Assembly: GCF_001667585.1 (NCBI RefSeq)
Contig: NZ_LZJZ01000012.1
Span: 213,147 to 277,146, forward strand
Source of the DNA: Mycobacterium sp. E2733
Lineage (GTDB): Bacteria > Actinomycetota > Actinomycetes > Mycobacteriales > Mycobacteriaceae
Direction: 5' to 3'
Length of the DNA: 64,000 nt
The position numbers and the translations under genes were made by a program. This document shows, piece by piece, positions 1-16,109 of the stretch. Each line of letters begins with the position of its first letter. Position 1 is the first letter of the stretch. Below the pieces are notes generated by a model, which saw only the letters and a list, made by a program, of their open reading frames with translations, was not told the origin of the DNA and searched no databases.

Positions 1-3912
<3,912 letters not shown>

Positions 3913-4106
3913 ATCTCCTCGCAGAACGAGGTGAATTTCAAATCAGAGATACCTGACAAGACGCCAATAACTGGCATCAAAAATTGCCATACCCACACAC
4001 GGGGAGTGCTAGGTATGGCCAAAAAACAACAACAAATAATAAAGACCAAACACACTATTGAGTTCTCAAACAACACTTGTTTCGCCCGTTTTGGGGCAAC
4101 CCTGCC
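3913..4106 (-). promoter_or_regulatory. rrn leader with boxA antitermination signal and processing stem
   Basis: This transcribed leader lies between the proximal rrn promoter and the 16S 5' end. It contains GAGAACTCAATAG on the minus strand (4055-4067), the boxA-type antitermination and processing element conserved in mycobacterial rrn leaders. An 8-bp inverted repeat GCCATACC / GGTATGGC (3986-3993 and 4012-4019) could form part of the processing stem. The block is A-rich, unlike its surroundings, as expected for a leader. I see no coding potential in it. Confidence 0.8.
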
Positions 4107-4136
4107 AGCTTAATACAAGCCCGGCAGTGGAGTCAA
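4107..4136 (-). promoter_or_regulatory. rrn promoter, proximal copy
   Basis: Read on the minus strand there is a -35 TTGACT (4136-4131), an 18-nt spacer and a -10 TAAGCT (4112-4107). The layout closely matches the known mycobacterial rrnA promoter pattern of TTGACT followed by TAnnnT and GGCAGGG. Transcription should start just left of 4105, ahead of the boxA leader. Confidence 0.8.
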
Positions 4137-4182
4137 CTCCCGGTTTTGGTCTTCCAGAGACCGTCTCGGGAGCAGCCGTGCC

Positions 4183-4212
4183 AGGCTAGTACCAATCCAG
4201 CGAGGGAGTCAA
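4183..4212 (-). promoter_or_regulatory. rrn promoter, distal copy
   Basis: A second minus-strand TTGACT (4212-4207), again with an 18-nt spacer, is followed by TAGCCT (4188-4183). It lies 76 bp upstream of the proximal promoter and about 60 bp past the murA stop. Tandem P1/PCL1-type promoters downstream of murA are the normal arrangement for the single rrnA operon of slow-growing mycobacteria. Confidence 0.75.
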
Positions 4213-4270
4213 GCGCCCGGGGTGTCGACCGCCTGGTGTGGCGACCGGCCCTGCGGGGCACTGACTTTGG

Positions 4271-5524
4271 CTACTCTACCCGCTCGATCTCCGCTCCCAA
4301 AATCGTCAGGTTCTCCACGAACAGCGGGTAGCCGCGATCGATGTGGAAGACATCGTGGACCTCGGTGTCACCGTCGGCGACGAGTCCGGCCAACACCAGG
4401 CCGGCGCCGGCCCGAATGTCCGAACACCACACCGGGGCGCTCGACAATTGCGGCAGACCTCGCACGACGGCATGGTGACCGTCGGTGCGGGCGTCTGCGC
4501 CCAATCGGATCATTTCCTCGACGAAGCGAAAGCGCGCCTCGAAGACGTTTTCCGTGATCATCGACGTGCCATCCGCGATCGACGCCAGGGCGATAGCCAT
4601 CGGCTGCAGGTCGGTCGGGAACCCGGGGAATGGCAGCGTCGCGACGTTAACGGCCTTGGGGCGTTCGTACTGGGTGATCCGGAAGCTGTCGTCAGTTTGG
4701 GTGACCGTCGCGCCGGCGTCGTGCAGTTTATGCAGCACCACCTGGAGGTGGGCCGGGTCGACGCCGGTCACCGAAATGTCACCGCGCGTCATCGCGGCCG
4801 CGATCCCCCAGGTAGCGGCCACGATGCGGTCCCCGATCACCCGGTGCTCCGTCGGGTGCAGCCGCGGGACGCCGGTGATGGTCATGGTCGGCGAACCCGC
4901 GCCTTCGACCTGCGCCCCCATCTGATTCAGCATGGTGCACAGGTCCACGACATCGGGCTCGCGCGCGGCATTGTGGATCGTGGTCACGCCCTCGGCCAAG
5001 ACGGCGGCCATCAGGATGTTTTCGGTGGCTCCCACCGACGGAAACTCCAGTTGGATCTCCGCACCGCGCAACGTGTCGGCCTGGGCGACGACGCAGCCGT
5101 GCTCGATGTTGCATTGCGCGCCAAGTTGGCGCAGGCCCGACTGGTGCATGTCCAGCGGACGAGACCCGATCGCGTCGCCGCCCGGCAACGCGACCCTGGC
5201 CCGCTTGCAGCGGCCGACCAGCGGCCCGAGCACGCAGACCGACGCCCGGAACTGGCGCACTGCCGCGAAGTCGGCGTCGTATTTCGGCTCGTCGGGTGAG
5301 GTGATGCGGGCGACGTCGCCGTCGAGCTCGACGGTGGCGCCGAGCCCACGCAACACCTCGGCCATCAACGGCACATCGAGGATGTCGGGGCAGTTGGTGA
5401 TGGTGCTGGTGCCTTCGGCCAGCAGGGTCGCCGCCATCAGCTTCAGCACGCTGTTCTTGGCGCCCCCCACTGCGACTTCGCCGGACAACCGGTTGCCGCC
5501 GGTCACCACGAATCGCTCAGCCAC
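4271..5524 (-). CDS. murA: UDP-N-acetylglucosamine 1-carboxyvinyltransferase
   Basis: MurA transfers enolpyruvate from PEP to UDP-GlcNAc, the first committed step of peptidoglycan synthesis in the cytoplasm. The 417-aa product has the family's usual length. It starts with GTG and has the N-terminal GGAKNSVLK motif (Lys23, Asn24). The active-site loop reads [15 protein letters not shown]: Asp117 stands where most bacteria have the fosfomycin-reactive Cys, as in M. tuberculosis, so fosfomycin should not alkylate it. The gene lies directly upstream of, and in line with, the rrn operon and is divergent from the cobalamin adenosyltransferase gene 82 bp away. Confidence 0.98.
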   Translation of the reverse strand: MAERFVVTGGNRLSGEVAVGGAKNSVLKLMAATLLAEGTSTITNCPDILDVPLMAEVLRGLGATVELDGDVARITSPDEPKYDADFAAVRQFRASVCVLGPLVGRCKRARVALPGGDAIGSRPLDMHQSGLRQLGAQCNIEHGCVVAQADTLRGAEIQLEFPSVGATENILMAAVLAEGVTTIHNAAREPDVVDLCTMLNQMGAQVEGAGSPTMTITGVPRLHPTEHRVIGDRIVAATWGIAAAMTRGDISVTGVDPAHLQVVLHKLHDAGATVTQTDDSFRITQYERPKAVNVATLPFPGFPTDLQPMAIALASIADGTSMITENVFEARFRFVEEMIRLGADARTDGHHAVVRGLPQLSSAPVWCSDIRAGAGLVLAGLVADGDTEVHDVFHIDRGYPLFVENLTILGAEIERVE

Positions 5525-5606
5525 CCGCGTCAGTCTAGTGAAGCGGTATCGGCTTGTCAGTCAGCCAAGGCGCGGCGCTTACCCGGGCCGCAGTACCGTT
5601 TTGCTC

Positions 5607-6191
5607 ATGGCGATACACCTGACCCGCATCTATACGCGAACCGGTGACGACGGCACGACAGGGTTGAGTGACTTCTCGCGAGTCTCCAAAAACGACCCTC
5701 GCCTGGTCGCGTACGCCGATTGCGACGAGGCCAACTCGGCGATCGGCGTCGCTATTGCCTTGGGCGAGCCCGACGCGGAAACCGCCGCCGTGCTGCGGCA
5801 GCTGCAGAACGACCTGTTCGACGCCGGTGCGGACCTGTCGACCCCGGTGGTGGAAAACCCCGAGTATCCCCCGCTGCGAATCACCCAGCCCTACATCGAT
5901 CGGCTGGAGGGCTGGTGTGACAAATATAACGAGAACCTGCCGGCCCTGAATTCCTTTGTGCTGCCGGGCGGTTCAGCGTTGTCGGCGCTGCTGCACGTCG
6001 CGCGCACGATCGTCCGTCGAGCGGAACGATCGGCGTGGGCGGCGATAGACGCCGCACCGCAGCAGGTCAACGTGCTTCCAGCGAAATACCTGAACCGCCT
6101 CTCCGATCTGCTCTTCATCCTGGCGCGGGCGGCCAACCCCGACGGCGACGTGCTCTGGAAGCCCGGCGGAGGTGCACCGGGTACGAAATAG
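5607..6191 (+). CDS. Cob(I)yrinic acid a,c-diamide adenosyltransferase, PduO type
   Basis: This 194-aa protein is an ATP:cob(I)alamin adenosyltransferase that makes adenosylcobalamin for enzymes such as methylmalonyl-CoA mutase. Family motifs are the N-terminal RIYTRTGDDGTTGL (ATP-binding), the central DECDEANS-like segment YADCDEANSAIG and the C-terminal LNRLSDLLFILAR. ATG 5607 was chosen because it directly precedes the conserved start IHLTRIYTRTGD; the longer upstream frame runs antisense through murA. It is divergent from murA and convergent with the DUF2550 gene, with a 15-bp gap. From memory the M. tuberculosis counterpart is Rv1314c. Confidence 0.93.
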   Translation: MAIHLTRIYTRTGDDGTTGLSDFSRVSKNDPRLVAYADCDEANSAIGVAIALGEPDAETAAVLRQLQNDLFDAGADLSTPVVENPEYPPLRITQPYIDRLEGWCDKYNENLPALNSFVLPGGSALSALLHVARTIVRRAERSAWAAIDAAPQQVNVLPAKYLNRLSDLLFILARAANPDGDVLWKPGGGAPGTK

Positions 6192-6206
6192 CCTGCGGCA
6201 CAGGGC

Positions 6207-6650
6207 CTAGACGCTGCGGCGACGCGCACGTGGTGACGGGCGGGACTCCAGCCAGGACAGGAAGGCCGTCAAAGCGCCCTTGTCCAAGGCGATCTCGTAA
6301 CCAGTCCTGCGGTCCTGCGTCGTGTCGCGCAACTCCACCACAACGATCTCGTCGGTCATGATGTCGAATTCGTCGCCGCGGGGTGCACGCCGGGCCACGA
6401 TTTCCACTCCCCTGCGGCTGAGTCGACGGTCCGGCCACAAACGCAGGCTGGAGAGCCGGTAGAACGCGGCTTCACCGCCGCGGTAACGAATCACGCCGTG
6501 ACGCCAGCCGTGACCTCCGACCGCGGGAATGTCCCGCATGATCCCCGCCGTGCCGCCCTGGCGCAGCTTCCACAACCGATAACTCAGCGCGACGACCGCG
6601 CCGGCGAGGACGACGACGAGCACGACCATGCCGATCATGGGCGCGCTCAT
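6207..6650 (-). CDS. DUF2550 membrane-anchored protein at the end of the atp operon
   Basis: A 147-aa protein with one N-terminal hydrophobic segment (about residues 5-24, GMVVLVVVLAGAVVAL) followed by a basic stretch, so probably anchored with the remainder in the cytoplasm. The remainder matches the mycobacterial DUF2550 family (Rv1312 in M. tuberculosis, from memory). The gene follows atpC by 6 bp on the same strand and is probably cotranscribed as the last gene of the ATP synthase operon. Its function is unknown; no catalytic motif is visible. Confidence 0.85.
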   Translation of the reverse strand: MSAPMIGMVVLVVVLAGAVVALSYRLWKLRQGGTAGIMRDIPAVGGHGWRHGVIRYRGGEAAFYRLSSLRLWPDRRLSRRGVEIVARRAPRGDEFDIMTDEIVVVELRDTTQDRRTGYEIALDKGALTAFLSWLESRPSPRARRRSV

Positions 6651-6656
6651 GGTCGG

Positions 6657-7022
6657 CTAGTCGATCGCGCCGACGGCGCGCAATCTGCCCCGCCCCCGCG
6701 CCGCGATGCGTGGGTCGTCGGACTCCGAATCCTCCCTGGCGGCGCTCTCGTCGATCTCGGACTCGAACGCGGCGGACTCGGCCAGTACGGTCACCGTCTC
6801 CTCGGTTACCGACAGGAACCCGCCTTCGATGGCGACCCGCAGATCGTCCTCGCCTTCACGTTCGACGCGCACCATCGCGTCGTCGACCAACTGGGCGACA
6901 ACCGGGATGTGCCGCGGCAGGATGCCGATTTCGCCGACGGTGGTGCGGGTGAACAAAAACGTTGCCTCACCCGACCAGATCTTCCGGTCGACAGCGACTA
7001 TCTCGACGTTCAATTCGGCCAT
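6657..7022 (-). CDS. atpC: ATP synthase F1 epsilon subunit
   Basis: 121 aa, giving the beta-barrel domain ([20 protein letters not shown], then [16 protein letters not shown]) and only a short acidic C-terminal segment. Mycobacterial epsilon subunits are similarly short, and this relates to their weak ATP-hydrolysis regulation. It is part of the central stalk of the F1Fo ATP synthase on the inner face of the plasma membrane. It follows atpD by 35 bp in the atp operon. Confidence 0.97.
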   Translation of the reverse strand: MAELNVEIVAVDRKIWSGEATFLFTRTTVGEIGILPRHIPVVAQLVDDAMVRVEREGEDDLRVAIEGGFLSVTEETVTVLAESAAFESEIDESAAREDSESDDPRIAARGRGRLRAVGAID

Positions 7023-7057
7023 GCCACAGAGCCTTTCAGAGCCTCTTCGCTAACGCC

Positions 7058-8545
<1,488 letters not shown>

Positions 8546-9454
8546 CTACTTGGCGTCAGCGAGTGCGTTTGCACCACCGACGATTTCGCTGATCTCTTGG
8601 GTGATCTGAGCCTGCCGCTCGCGGTTCGCCATCAGCGTCAGTTCTTTGATCAGGTCGTCCGCGTTGTCGGTTGCCGACTTCATCGCTCGTTGACGCGAAG
8701 CGAGCTCCGATGCCGCCGATTCGAGCAGCGCAGCGTAGACACGGGTGGTCACGTAACGTGGCAGCAGCGACTCGAAAAGCGTTGTCGCGTCTGGCTCGAA
8801 CGAATACAGGGTGCGCACTTCCGGTTGGTCCTCTACGTACTCGACCACCATGGGCGCGATCCGGTGCGCCGCCGCCGCCTGCGACATCATCGACTTGAAC
8901 TCCGAGTAGACGATGTGCAGTTCGTCGACACCCTGGTCGTCGGCTGACTCGTCGTCGCCTGCGCCCTTCATGAACGTCTCGACCAGGGTCGAAGCGATCT
9001 CAGCGGCGTTTTCGTAGCTGGGTTGCTCGGAGAAGCCCGTCCATGAGTTGGTGATGTCCCAGTTGCGGAACTTGAAATAGTTCAGCGCCTTCCGGCCGAC
9101 CGTGTACACGACCGGCGTCTTACCCTCTTCCCGCAGCAGCGAGAACAGCTCCTCGGAGCGACGGAAAATGCTGGAGTTGTAGGCACCGCACAGACCACGG
9201 TCGGATGACACCACCAGGACGCCGGCGCGCTTGGCTTCCTCCCGCTCGACCAGCAAGGGGTGATCCAGGGCGGCTTCGGACGACAGCGTGGTCAGCATTG
9301 CCGTGATCTGGAACGCGTAGGGCCTGGCGGCTTCCAGCCGGGCCTGTGCCTTCCCGATGCGGGATGTCGCGATCATCTCCTGGGCCTTGGTGATCTTCTT
9401 GATCGACCCCGCCGAGCGGATCCGCCCGCGTAATTCGCGAAGTGTGGCAGCCAT
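8546..9454 (-). CDS. atpG: ATP synthase F1 gamma subunit
   Basis: 302 aa forming the rotating central stalk. The conserved N-terminal helix ([20 protein letters not shown]) and C-terminal helix ([20 protein letters not shown]) are both present. A short acidic insertion around [13 protein letters not shown] matches the mycobacteria-specific gamma loop reported to affect coupling and to be absent from human gamma. The gene follows atpA by 6 bp on the same strand. Confidence 0.98.
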   Translation of the reverse strand: MAATLRELRGRIRSAGSIKKITKAQEMIATSRIGKAQARLEAARPYAFQITAMLTTLSSEAALDHPLLVEREEAKRAGVLVVSSDRGLCGAYNSSIFRRSEELFSLLREEGKTPVVYTVGRKALNYFKFRNWDITNSWTGFSEQPSYENAAEIASTLVETFMKGAGDDESADDQGVDELHIVYSEFKSMMSQAAAAHRIAPMVVEYVEDQPEVRTLYSFEPDATTLFESLLPRYVTTRVYAALLESAASELASRQRAMKSATDNADDLIKELTLMANRERQAQITQEISEIVGGANALADAK

Positions 9455-9460
9455 TGGTTG

Positions 9461-11125
9461 CTACTTCTTCTCTTTCTTTGCCTTCTTCTCCGGCGCCGGC
9501 TTCTTCACCTTCACCGATTCCTTCTCGAGGTCTTCCTCGTCCAAAGGCTCGACGTGCTCGTCGGGCACCACCGAACCGCCGCCCGTGGCCGCAAACCCCT
9601 TCTTGAAGTTGTTGATGATCTCGGTCAGCTGGTTTTCGCCCTCTTCGGAGAGCTTTCCGCTGTCGCGGATGCCGGCCAGGAACTTCTCTTCCGATGCCCG
9701 CATGTGGTCCAGCAGCTCGGTTTCGAAGCGCCTGACGTCCTCGACCGGCACGGAGTCCAGGTGACCGCCGGTGCCCAGGAAGATCGAAACCACCTGCTCC
9801 TCAACCGGCATGGGCTGGTACTGCGGTTGCTTGAGCAGTTCGACCAGCCGCTCACCGCGCTCCAGCTGTGCCTTGGACGTCGCGTCTAGGTCGGAGGCGA
9901 ATGCAGCGAACGATTCCAGTTCGCGGTACTGCGACAGGTCCAGACGCAGCGAGCCGGCCACTTCCTTCATGGCCTTGATCTGTGCCGCACCACCCACGCG
10001 GGACACCGACACACCGACGTTGATGGCCGGCCGCACACCCTGGTTGAACAGGTCGGATTCCAGGAAGCACTGGCCGTCGGTGATCGAGATGACGTTGGTC
10101 GGGATGTAGGCCGAGATGTCGTTGGCCTTGGTCTCGATGATCGGCAGGCCGGTCATCGAACCGCCCCCGAGTTCGTCGGAGAGCTTCGCGCAGCGCTCCA
10201 ACAGCCGCGAGTGCAGGTAGAACACGTCGCCGGGGTAGGCCTCGCGGCCCGGCGGGCGGCGCAGCAGCAGCGAGATCGCGCGGTACGCCTCGGCCTGCTT
10301 GCTCAGGTCGTCGAAGACGATCAGGACGTGCTTGCCGTCGTACATCCAGTGCTGGGCGATCGCCGAACCCGTGTACGGCGCAAGCCATTTGAAGCCGGCG
10401 GCGTCGGATGCCGGGGCGGCGACGATGGTGGTGTAGTCCATCGCTCCGCCCTCTTCGAGCGCTCGGCGGACGGACGCGATAGTCGTGCCCTTCTGTCCGA
10501 TGGCCACGTAGACGCAGCGGACCTGCTTCTTCTCGTCGCCGCTTTCCCAGTTTTCCCGCTGGTTGAGGATGGTGTCGACGCAGACGGCGGTCTTGCCGGT
10601 CTTGCGGTCGCCGATGATCAGCTGCCGCTGACCGCGACCGATCGGGGTCATCGCGTCGATGGCCTTGATACCGGTCTGCAGCGGCTCGCTGACGCTCTGC
10701 CGCTGCACCACCGACGGTGCCTGGATCTCCAGCGCGCGACGGGTGTCGGTGTCGATGTCTCCCCGGCCGTCGATGGGGTGGCCGAGCGGGTTGACGACGC
10801 GTCCCAGGAACGCGTCGCCGACGGGGACGGAAAGGACCTCGCCGGTGCGCTTGACCTGTTGGCCCTCTTCGATTTTCTCGAAGTCACCCAGGATCACCGC
10901 GCCGACGCTGTGCTCGTCAAGGTTGAGCGCGACGCCGAGGACGCCGCCCGGGAACTCGAGCAGTTCCTGGGTCATGACGGAGGGCAAACCTTCGACGTGC
11001 GCGATGCCGTCCCCGGCCTCGACAACGGTACCTACCTCTTCACGGGAGGTGTCGGAGGTGAAAGAGCCCACATACTCCTCGATGGCGCTCTGGATGTCAT
11101 CAGCGGAGATTGTCAACTCGGCCAT
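9461..11125 (-). CDS. atpA: ATP synthase F1 alpha subunit
   Basis: 554 aa. ATG 11125 ([18 protein letters not shown]) is chosen over a longer open frame because it matches the family start; the upstream 38 residues look non-coding. The P-loop is [10 protein letters not shown] and the VISITDGQ segment is present. The last 35 or so residues are a charged tail ending [12 protein letters not shown], the C-terminal extension known in mycobacteria to suppress ATP hydrolysis. It lies between atpFH (58-bp gap) and atpG. Confidence 0.98.
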   Translation of the reverse strand: MAELTISADDIQSAIEEYVGSFTSDTSREEVGTVVEAGDGIAHVEGLPSVMTQELLEFPGGVLGVALNLDEHSVGAVILGDFEKIEEGQQVKRTGEVLSVPVGDAFLGRVVNPLGHPIDGRGDIDTDTRRALEIQAPSVVQRQSVSEPLQTGIKAIDAMTPIGRGQRQLIIGDRKTGKTAVCVDTILNQRENWESGDEKKQVRCVYVAIGQKGTTIASVRRALEEGGAMDYTTIVAAPASDAAGFKWLAPYTGSAIAQHWMYDGKHVLIVFDDLSKQAEAYRAISLLLRRPPGREAYPGDVFYLHSRLLERCAKLSDELGGGSMTGLPIIETKANDISAYIPTNVISITDGQCFLESDLFNQGVRPAINVGVSVSRVGGAAQIKAMKEVAGSLRLDLSQYRELESFAAFASDLDATSKAQLERGERLVELLKQPQYQPMPVEEQVVSIFLGTGGHLDSVPVEDVRRFETELLDHMRASEEKFLAGIRDSGKLSEEGENQLTEIINNFKKGFAATGGGSVVPDEHVEPLDEEDLEKESVKVKKPAPEKKAKKEKK

Positions 11126-11183
11126 GGCTTTTCGTCTTCCTACTTGATCTTGGTTCGCGTGTGGTTGTGCTGAATCGTTGGTG

Positions 11184-12524
11184 TCAGTCGGGCAATTGCG
11201 CCTGGGCCGCGGCAAGGCGAGAAGCGAGTGTCCCGTCAATCACTTCGTCGGCCACCGAGATGAGCAGGCCGCCCAGCAGCTCATCGGAGATCTGCAGCTG
11301 CACCGTCACCGGATGCCCGTAGATGCGGCCGAGGACCTCGGTGAGGCGAGACCGCTGGGCGTCGCTGAGTTCGGCCGCGGCGCTGACCTGGGCGACGATT
11401 TCGCCGCGCCGTGCGACCGCAACTTCTGTCAAGAACTGAATCGCCTCCTCGGCCGACTCACCTCTGAGCAGTTGGACGGTGTGCGTCAGCAGCGACACCA
11501 CAATCGGGTCAACGCGGCCGCTCGCGCTGTCAAGCACCTTGCGCAGCAAGTCGATCCGGCCTTCCACCGGCACCGCGTAGTCGCCCAACAGGATGGCGAG
11601 TCGCGGCTGCGCGTCCAGAATGCGAGAGAACCGGAACAATTGGTCTTCGACGTCGTCGACCTTGTCCTCGCGTTCGGCGACTTCGAGCAAAGCCTGCCGC
11701 GAGATGTGCTCGATGGCGTCGGCCAAATCGGAATTGGCCGACCAACGCTCCGACACGGCCAGCCGCAAGATGTCGAGGGTGGCGTCGGCGACCTTGCCCG
11801 AGACCAGCCGCTCGATCAACTGGACCCTGGGCGCCGCGTCCTCGGCCGGCACGGTCAGGTACCGAGTCACGACGATTTCGCGGTCCAGCATCTCGGCGAC
11901 CGAAACGAGCTCGTCGGACACGGTGGAGAGCGCTTTGTTGTCAAGGTTTTTGGCGATGTCACCGAACCGATCCGCCAGGCTGACGACGGCCTGCCGGCTG
12001 GCGGAGCGCATCTTCGTCAGAAGCGGATACTGGACCTCGGCCGGTGCCGGGGCCATTGCTTCGAGGTCGTCCAGGAAACGATCGACGGTCGCCGACCGCT
12101 GCTCCGGGTCTGCGACGTAGTTACGCACCAACTCGCCGGCCTGGCGGACGGCTTCGTGACCGAGTTCCAAACGAAGCTGCCGGCTCAGCTGTGTGCGCAG
12201 CAGGTCGACCTGGCGACCGCCCTGCGCGGTCATGCGTTCGGCCTCGACGTCGGCCTGGGTCCGGAACTGTTCGGCGATGCGGCCAGCGTCCGTCTGTGCC
12301 TCTTCGACGAGGCGTTCGGCCTCCGTCTTGGCGGATTCCACCGCATTGTTGTGCGCCGTGGTCGATTCGGTCAACCGATCTGCCGCTGCCGCAGAATCTT
12401 TCAACTGCTGGCGCACGGTTTCTTGACGAGCGGTCATCAGACGACGCACCGGCGGCACGACATATCGCACGACCAACAACACGATGGCGGCGAAACCGAT
12501 CAACTGCCCGATGAAAGTCGACAT
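11184..12524 (-). CDS. atpFH: ATP synthase fused b-delta subunit
   Basis: 446 aa. An N-terminal membrane helix ([22 protein letters not shown], about residues 2-24) and long b-type helix are fused to a C-terminal delta domain ending [20 protein letters not shown]. This fusion of a second b subunit with delta is typical of mycobacteria; the usual length is about 445 aa, so it is intact. The protein forms part of the peripheral stalk holding F1 against Fo. It is 6 bp after atpF and 58 bp before atpA. Confidence 0.97.
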   Translation of the reverse strand: MSTFIGQLIGFAAIVLLVVRYVVPPVRRLMTARQETVRQQLKDSAAAADRLTESTTAHNNAVESAKTEAERLVEEAQTDAGRIAEQFRTQADVEAERMTAQGGRQVDLLRTQLSRQLRLELGHEAVRQAGELVRNYVADPEQRSATVDRFLDDLEAMAPAPAEVQYPLLTKMRSASRQAVVSLADRFGDIAKNLDNKALSTVSDELVSVAEMLDREIVVTRYLTVPAEDAAPRVQLIERLVSGKVADATLDILRLAVSERWSANSDLADAIEHISRQALLEVAEREDKVDDVEDQLFRFSRILDAQPRLAILLGDYAVPVEGRIDLLRKVLDSASGRVDPIVVSLLTHTVQLLRGESAEEAIQFLTEVAVARRGEIVAQVSAAAELSDAQRSRLTEVLGRIYGHPVTVQLQISDELLGGLLISVADEVIDGTLASRLAAAQAQLPD

Positions 12525-12530
12525 GCGCGG

Positions 12531-13055
12531 TTACCGTCCAGACTTCCCGGTGGCCGCGGTGGCCGGGGCCACCTCGACACCGAGGATCCGGCTGGCCAAG
12601 GTCGCCGACATGCCCGCCACGTTGGCGCGCAGATCCAGTTCCACGGCGTCTCTCTCCCGCTTCAGTTGCTCAGAGGCCATTTGCAACGTCGACATCACCT
12701 GCTGCTCGGCACGGGCGCGCGCGTCTTCGACCAGCTTACGGCCCTCGGCGCGGGCATTGTCGCGCAACGACGACGCCTGAACCCGCGCTTCCGTGAGGGC
12801 TTCTTCGTAGTCGGCCTTGGCGGCGTCGAACTGCTCACCCGCCTTCTTGTTGTCCGCGACCGTCTTGGCAACCATGTTGTCGCGCTCGCGCAACACTCGC
12901 ATGACCGGCGGCACCACGAAGGTGCCGATGACGGCCAGCACGATCAGGAAGATGGCCAGCACAAAGAAGAACGTGCCGTTGGGAACGAGGAAGTTGCTGC
13001 CTCCCTCGGCCACCACCTGGCTCGATGCCAAAATGCTCAGACTCGCGTCACGCAT
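12531..13055 (-). CDS. atpF: ATP synthase Fo b subunit
   Basis: 174 aa. One membrane helix near the N-terminus ([20 protein letters not shown], about residues 28-48) is followed by a long charged helix ([18 protein letters not shown]) that dimerises with the b domain of AtpFH to form the peripheral stalk. Family length in mycobacteria is about 170 aa. The start after the atpE stop (9-bp gap) agrees with family N-termini, although the first 15 residues vary. Confidence 0.96.
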   Translation of the reverse strand: MRDASLSILASSQVVAEGGSNFLVPNGTFFFVLAIFLIVLAVIGTFVVPPVMRVLRERDNMVAKTVADNKKAGEQFDAAKADYEEALTEARVQASSLRDNARAEGRKLVEDARARAEQQVMSTLQMASEQLKRERDAVELDLRANVAGMSATLASRILGVEVAPATAATGKSGR

Positions 13056-13064
13056 TGCGGCGAA

Positions 13065-13397
<333 letters not shown>

Positions 13398-14153
13398 TTA
13401 GTCGTGGTGTTCCTCGATCTCCATGGCTTGACTGAAGTAGAGGATGGTCAAGATCGAGAAGATGAATGCCTGGATCGCCCCGACGAATAGGTCGAAGGCC
13501 TTCCAGATAGCGTTCGGCGCCCACATGATGTACGGCGGGAAGAGCGCGATCAGCGCGACCAGGATGCCGCCGGCGAAGATGTTGCCGAAAAGTCGGAGCG
13601 ACAACGATATCGGCTTGGCGAGCTCTTCGACGAGGTTGATCGGGGCCAGGAACGCCACGTGGCCCTTGAGCACGGCGAGCGGGTGGCCGACGATGCCGCG
13701 GCGCCAGATGCCCGCCACGTGATAGCAGACGAACACGAAGAGGGCCAGCGCCAGAACGTAGTTGATGTCCGCGGCTGCCGACTTCAGCAGTTCGGTGGTG
13801 TGCCCGGACTTGTCGGTGTACTGCAGCGGAAGCACCGACAGCCAGTTGGAGATGAGGATGAACACGAAGATGGTGACGGCAAGCGGCAACACGAACGGCG
13901 CGATCCGCATCCCGACCGCACTTTCGATCTGGTCGCGCATCTGGACCGTGATCGCCTCCCAGAACAACTGAACGCCGCTGGGTACCCCGGTGGAGGTGAT
14001 CTTCGCCCGCAGGAAGAAGGCAAGGGCCAGCACGATCACCGCGGCGATCCCGGTCGACAGGATCGTGTCGGTGTTGACGGTCAGTCCAAGCCATTTGGCC
14101 TGGTTGTGCTCGCCAACCTCGATCGCGGCGGCCAGGAACGTCGTCTCAGTCAT
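13398..14153 (-). CDS. atpB: ATP synthase Fo a subunit
   Basis: 251 aa from ATG 14153 ([18 protein letters not shown]). It is a polytopic membrane protein forming the two proton half-channels next to the c-ring. The essential Arg lies in the conserved segment [15 protein letters not shown], and the C-terminal helix is conserved ([15 protein letters not shown]). Usual mycobacterial length is 250 aa. The start overlaps the end of the upstream atpI-like gene by 8 bp, which suggests translational coupling. Confidence 0.97.
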   Translation of the reverse strand: MTETTFLAAAIEVGEHNQAKWLGLTVNTDTILSTGIAAVIVLALAFFLRAKITSTGVPSGVQLFWEAITVQMRDQIESAVGMRIAPFVLPLAVTIFVFILISNWLSVLPLQYTDKSGHTTELLKSAAADINYVLALALFVFVCYHVAGIWRRGIVGHPLAVLKGHVAFLAPINLVEELAKPISLSLRLFGNIFAGGILVALIALFPPYIMWAPNAIWKAFDLFVGAIQAFIFSILTILYFSQAMEIEEHHD

Positions 14154-14646
14154 CGTTGCTGCCTCTTCCTTCAGTTCCTTCCGATCCCGCGATCGTGCCG
14201 CCTCCGGAACCGCCCGAGGGATGGGCCTCCGCCCAGTCACCGGCACGCAGCTTCTTCCACACGGGAAGCGCCGTCGATGCCACCAACAAGACCTGGAAAA
14301 GCGCCAGCCCGAACACGACGCCCAGGCCGGCGGGCCGGAAAATGTAGGCGATGATCAGCCCGATGATCGTGATGATGGCCAGCCGGGCGGCCGAATTCAG
14401 CGCCATGGTGCTTTTCAGCGGGTGCTCTTTCGCGGTGATCGACGCGACCGAACGACGCACCAGAAGGGCGTTGAGCAAACCGAGCAGCAACCCGACGCCG
14501 AAGAACACCCCGACCATCGGGTGACCGGCCAAGCCGGCGGCGACAACCGCCACCACAGTCACCGCAATGCTGAGTACGAACAGGCGGACCGGGCGGAACG
14601 CAACAGATGGAAACACCAACGGCGCGTCCTGCGCTGGTGTCGTCAC
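14146..14646 (-). CDS. AtpI-like small membrane protein, first gene of the atp operon
   Basis: 166 aa from GTG 14646. About four hydrophobic segments are visible (around residues 20-40, 45-62, 88-108 and 112-130), followed by a Gly/Ser-rich C-terminal tail. Position directly ahead of atpB, with an 8-bp overlap, and size match the mycobacterial Rv1303-type protein, an analogue of AtpI that may help c-ring assembly. The role is inferred from context; sequence similarity to canonical AtpI is weak. Confidence 0.8.
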   Translation of the reverse strand: MTTPAQDAPLVFPSVAFRPVRLFVLSIAVTVVAVVAAGLAGHPMVGVFFGVGLLLGLLNALLVRRSVASITAKEHPLKSTMALNSAARLAIITIIGLIIAYIFRPAGLGVVFGLALFQVLLVASTALPVWKKLRAGDWAEAHPSGGSGGGTIAGSEGTEGRGSNDD

Positions 14647-14863
14647 TGCAGCACCTCAATCCTAAGTTGTGGAGCGGGAGTCCCCCGACCGACTGATCGG
14701 TGGCCCGCCGAGCGTATCGCACGTCACAGTGGAATCACCCAAGGGGTATGTCCCGACGTGAGTCACGGGCCGACCCAACCGGATCTGTGTCCGATGGACC
14801 GGCATTGTGTGCGGCTTTTTGGGCTTCTACCTGCACCGTACCATATTGCCGACGTCACTACTA

Positions 14864-16081
14864 CTAGCTGTCGTAGTCCTCGCCTTCGTACTCGTCTCGC
14901 CGGCGCACGAGGGGGATCGCCGTCGCGATGCCGGCGACCACGATGGCGCCCAGCATCACCGCGGCGGTATCGCGGGGATTGAAGAAAATCGTGCTGGCGG
15001 CGCCGAAGGCGACGATGCCGACCCAGAGGTAGATCAACAACACCACCCGGCGATGGGAATGACCGATCTGCAGCAACCGGTGGTGCAGGTGCATCTTGTC
15101 GGGGCTGAACGCGCTGCGGCCCGCGCGGGTGCGGCGCACGATCGCCAGCAGCAAATCGAGCATCGGCACGAACATGACCGCGACCACCAGCAGGAACGGC
15201 GACAGCAGCGCGAACACGTCGCGCGCACCGTAGGCATTCTGCGAGACGGGACCGGCGGCGGTCGTGGAGGCCGCGGCAAGCATCAAGCCGATCAGCATTG
15301 AGCCGGAATCACCCATGAAGATCTTGGCGCGGTGGAAGTTGTGCGGCAGGAAGCCCAGACAGGCCCCCGCGAGCACCACGGAAATCACGGCGGGCGGATA
15401 GAAGAGGACATCGCCGCCGTGGTCGCGCAGCAGGCCGACCGAGAACATGCAGATCGCCAGCGCGGTGATGAGTCCGAGCCCGGCGGCCAGTCCGTCGAGT
15501 CCATCGACGAAGTTCATCGCGTTGACGATTGACACCGTAAGCGCCAGCGTCAGCAGGATCGACGAGGCTTGGTCCAGCACGATGGTGCCGACACCGCCGA
15601 TCGGGATGTAGAGGACGCTCCACGCCACGCCCATGGTGACCAGCACGCTGGCCGCAGTGATCTGGCCGGCGAACTTCGTCAGGGCGTCGAGGCCCCAACG
15701 GTCGTCGATGAGGCCGATGCCCATGATCACCGCGCCGGCCACCAGGACCGCCGGCATACCCGTCGAATAGACGAACCCGCGTGTGAGGGCCGGAAGCTGG
15801 GATGCCAGAAAGACGGCCGAAAGGACGCCGAGGAACATCGCCAGCCCGCCCATGCGCGGGGTCGGGGTCACGTGCACGTCGCGTTCCCGCGGATAGGCGA
15901 CCGCGCCCAGCCGCGTGGCGAGCACGCGCACGGGACCGGTCGCGAAGTAGGTGATGATCGCCGCGGTCAATCCAACGAGGGCAAGCTCCCGCAGCGGGAC
16001 ACCGGTGCCGCGATCGCCCAGGGCGAGCAAACCACTGGCAAGGTTGGTTACGTCGCTGGACACGTCGAGACCGTACTGCAC
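14864..16081 (-). CDS. wecA: Decaprenyl-phosphate GlcNAc-1-phosphate transferase
   Basis: 405 aa from GTG 16081 (reads VQYGLDVSSD); a TTG one codon upstream is also possible. It is a polytopic MraY/WecA-family membrane enzyme that loads GlcNAc-1-phosphate on decaprenyl phosphate to start the arabinogalactan linker. Motifs seen are TPRMGGLAMF, the catalytic NAMNFVDGLDGLAAG, the HNFHRAKIFMGDSGS loop, and the His-rich KMHLHHRLLQIGHSHRR of this subfamily. It stands 217 bp upstream of the atpI-like gene on the same strand. From memory it corresponds to Rv1302 (rfe). Confidence 0.95.
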   Translation of the reverse strand: MQYGLDVSSDVTNLASGLLALGDRGTGVPLRELALVGLTAAIITYFATGPVRVLATRLGAVAYPRERDVHVTPTPRMGGLAMFLGVLSAVFLASQLPALTRGFVYSTGMPAVLVAGAVIMGIGLIDDRWGLDALTKFAGQITAASVLVTMGVAWSVLYIPIGGVGTIVLDQASSILLTLALTVSIVNAMNFVDGLDGLAAGLGLITALAICMFSVGLLRDHGGDVLFYPPAVISVVLAGACLGFLPHNFHRAKIFMGDSGSMLIGLMLAAASTTAAGPVSQNAYGARDVFALLSPFLLVVAVMFVPMLDLLLAIVRRTRAGRSAFSPDKMHLHHRLLQIGHSHRRVVLLIYLWVGIVAFGAASTIFFNPRDTAAVMLGAIVVAGIATAIPLVRRRDEYEGEDYDS

Positions 16082-16109
16082 CAACCTGGCAACCCGAGAA
16101 CCGCTCGGG

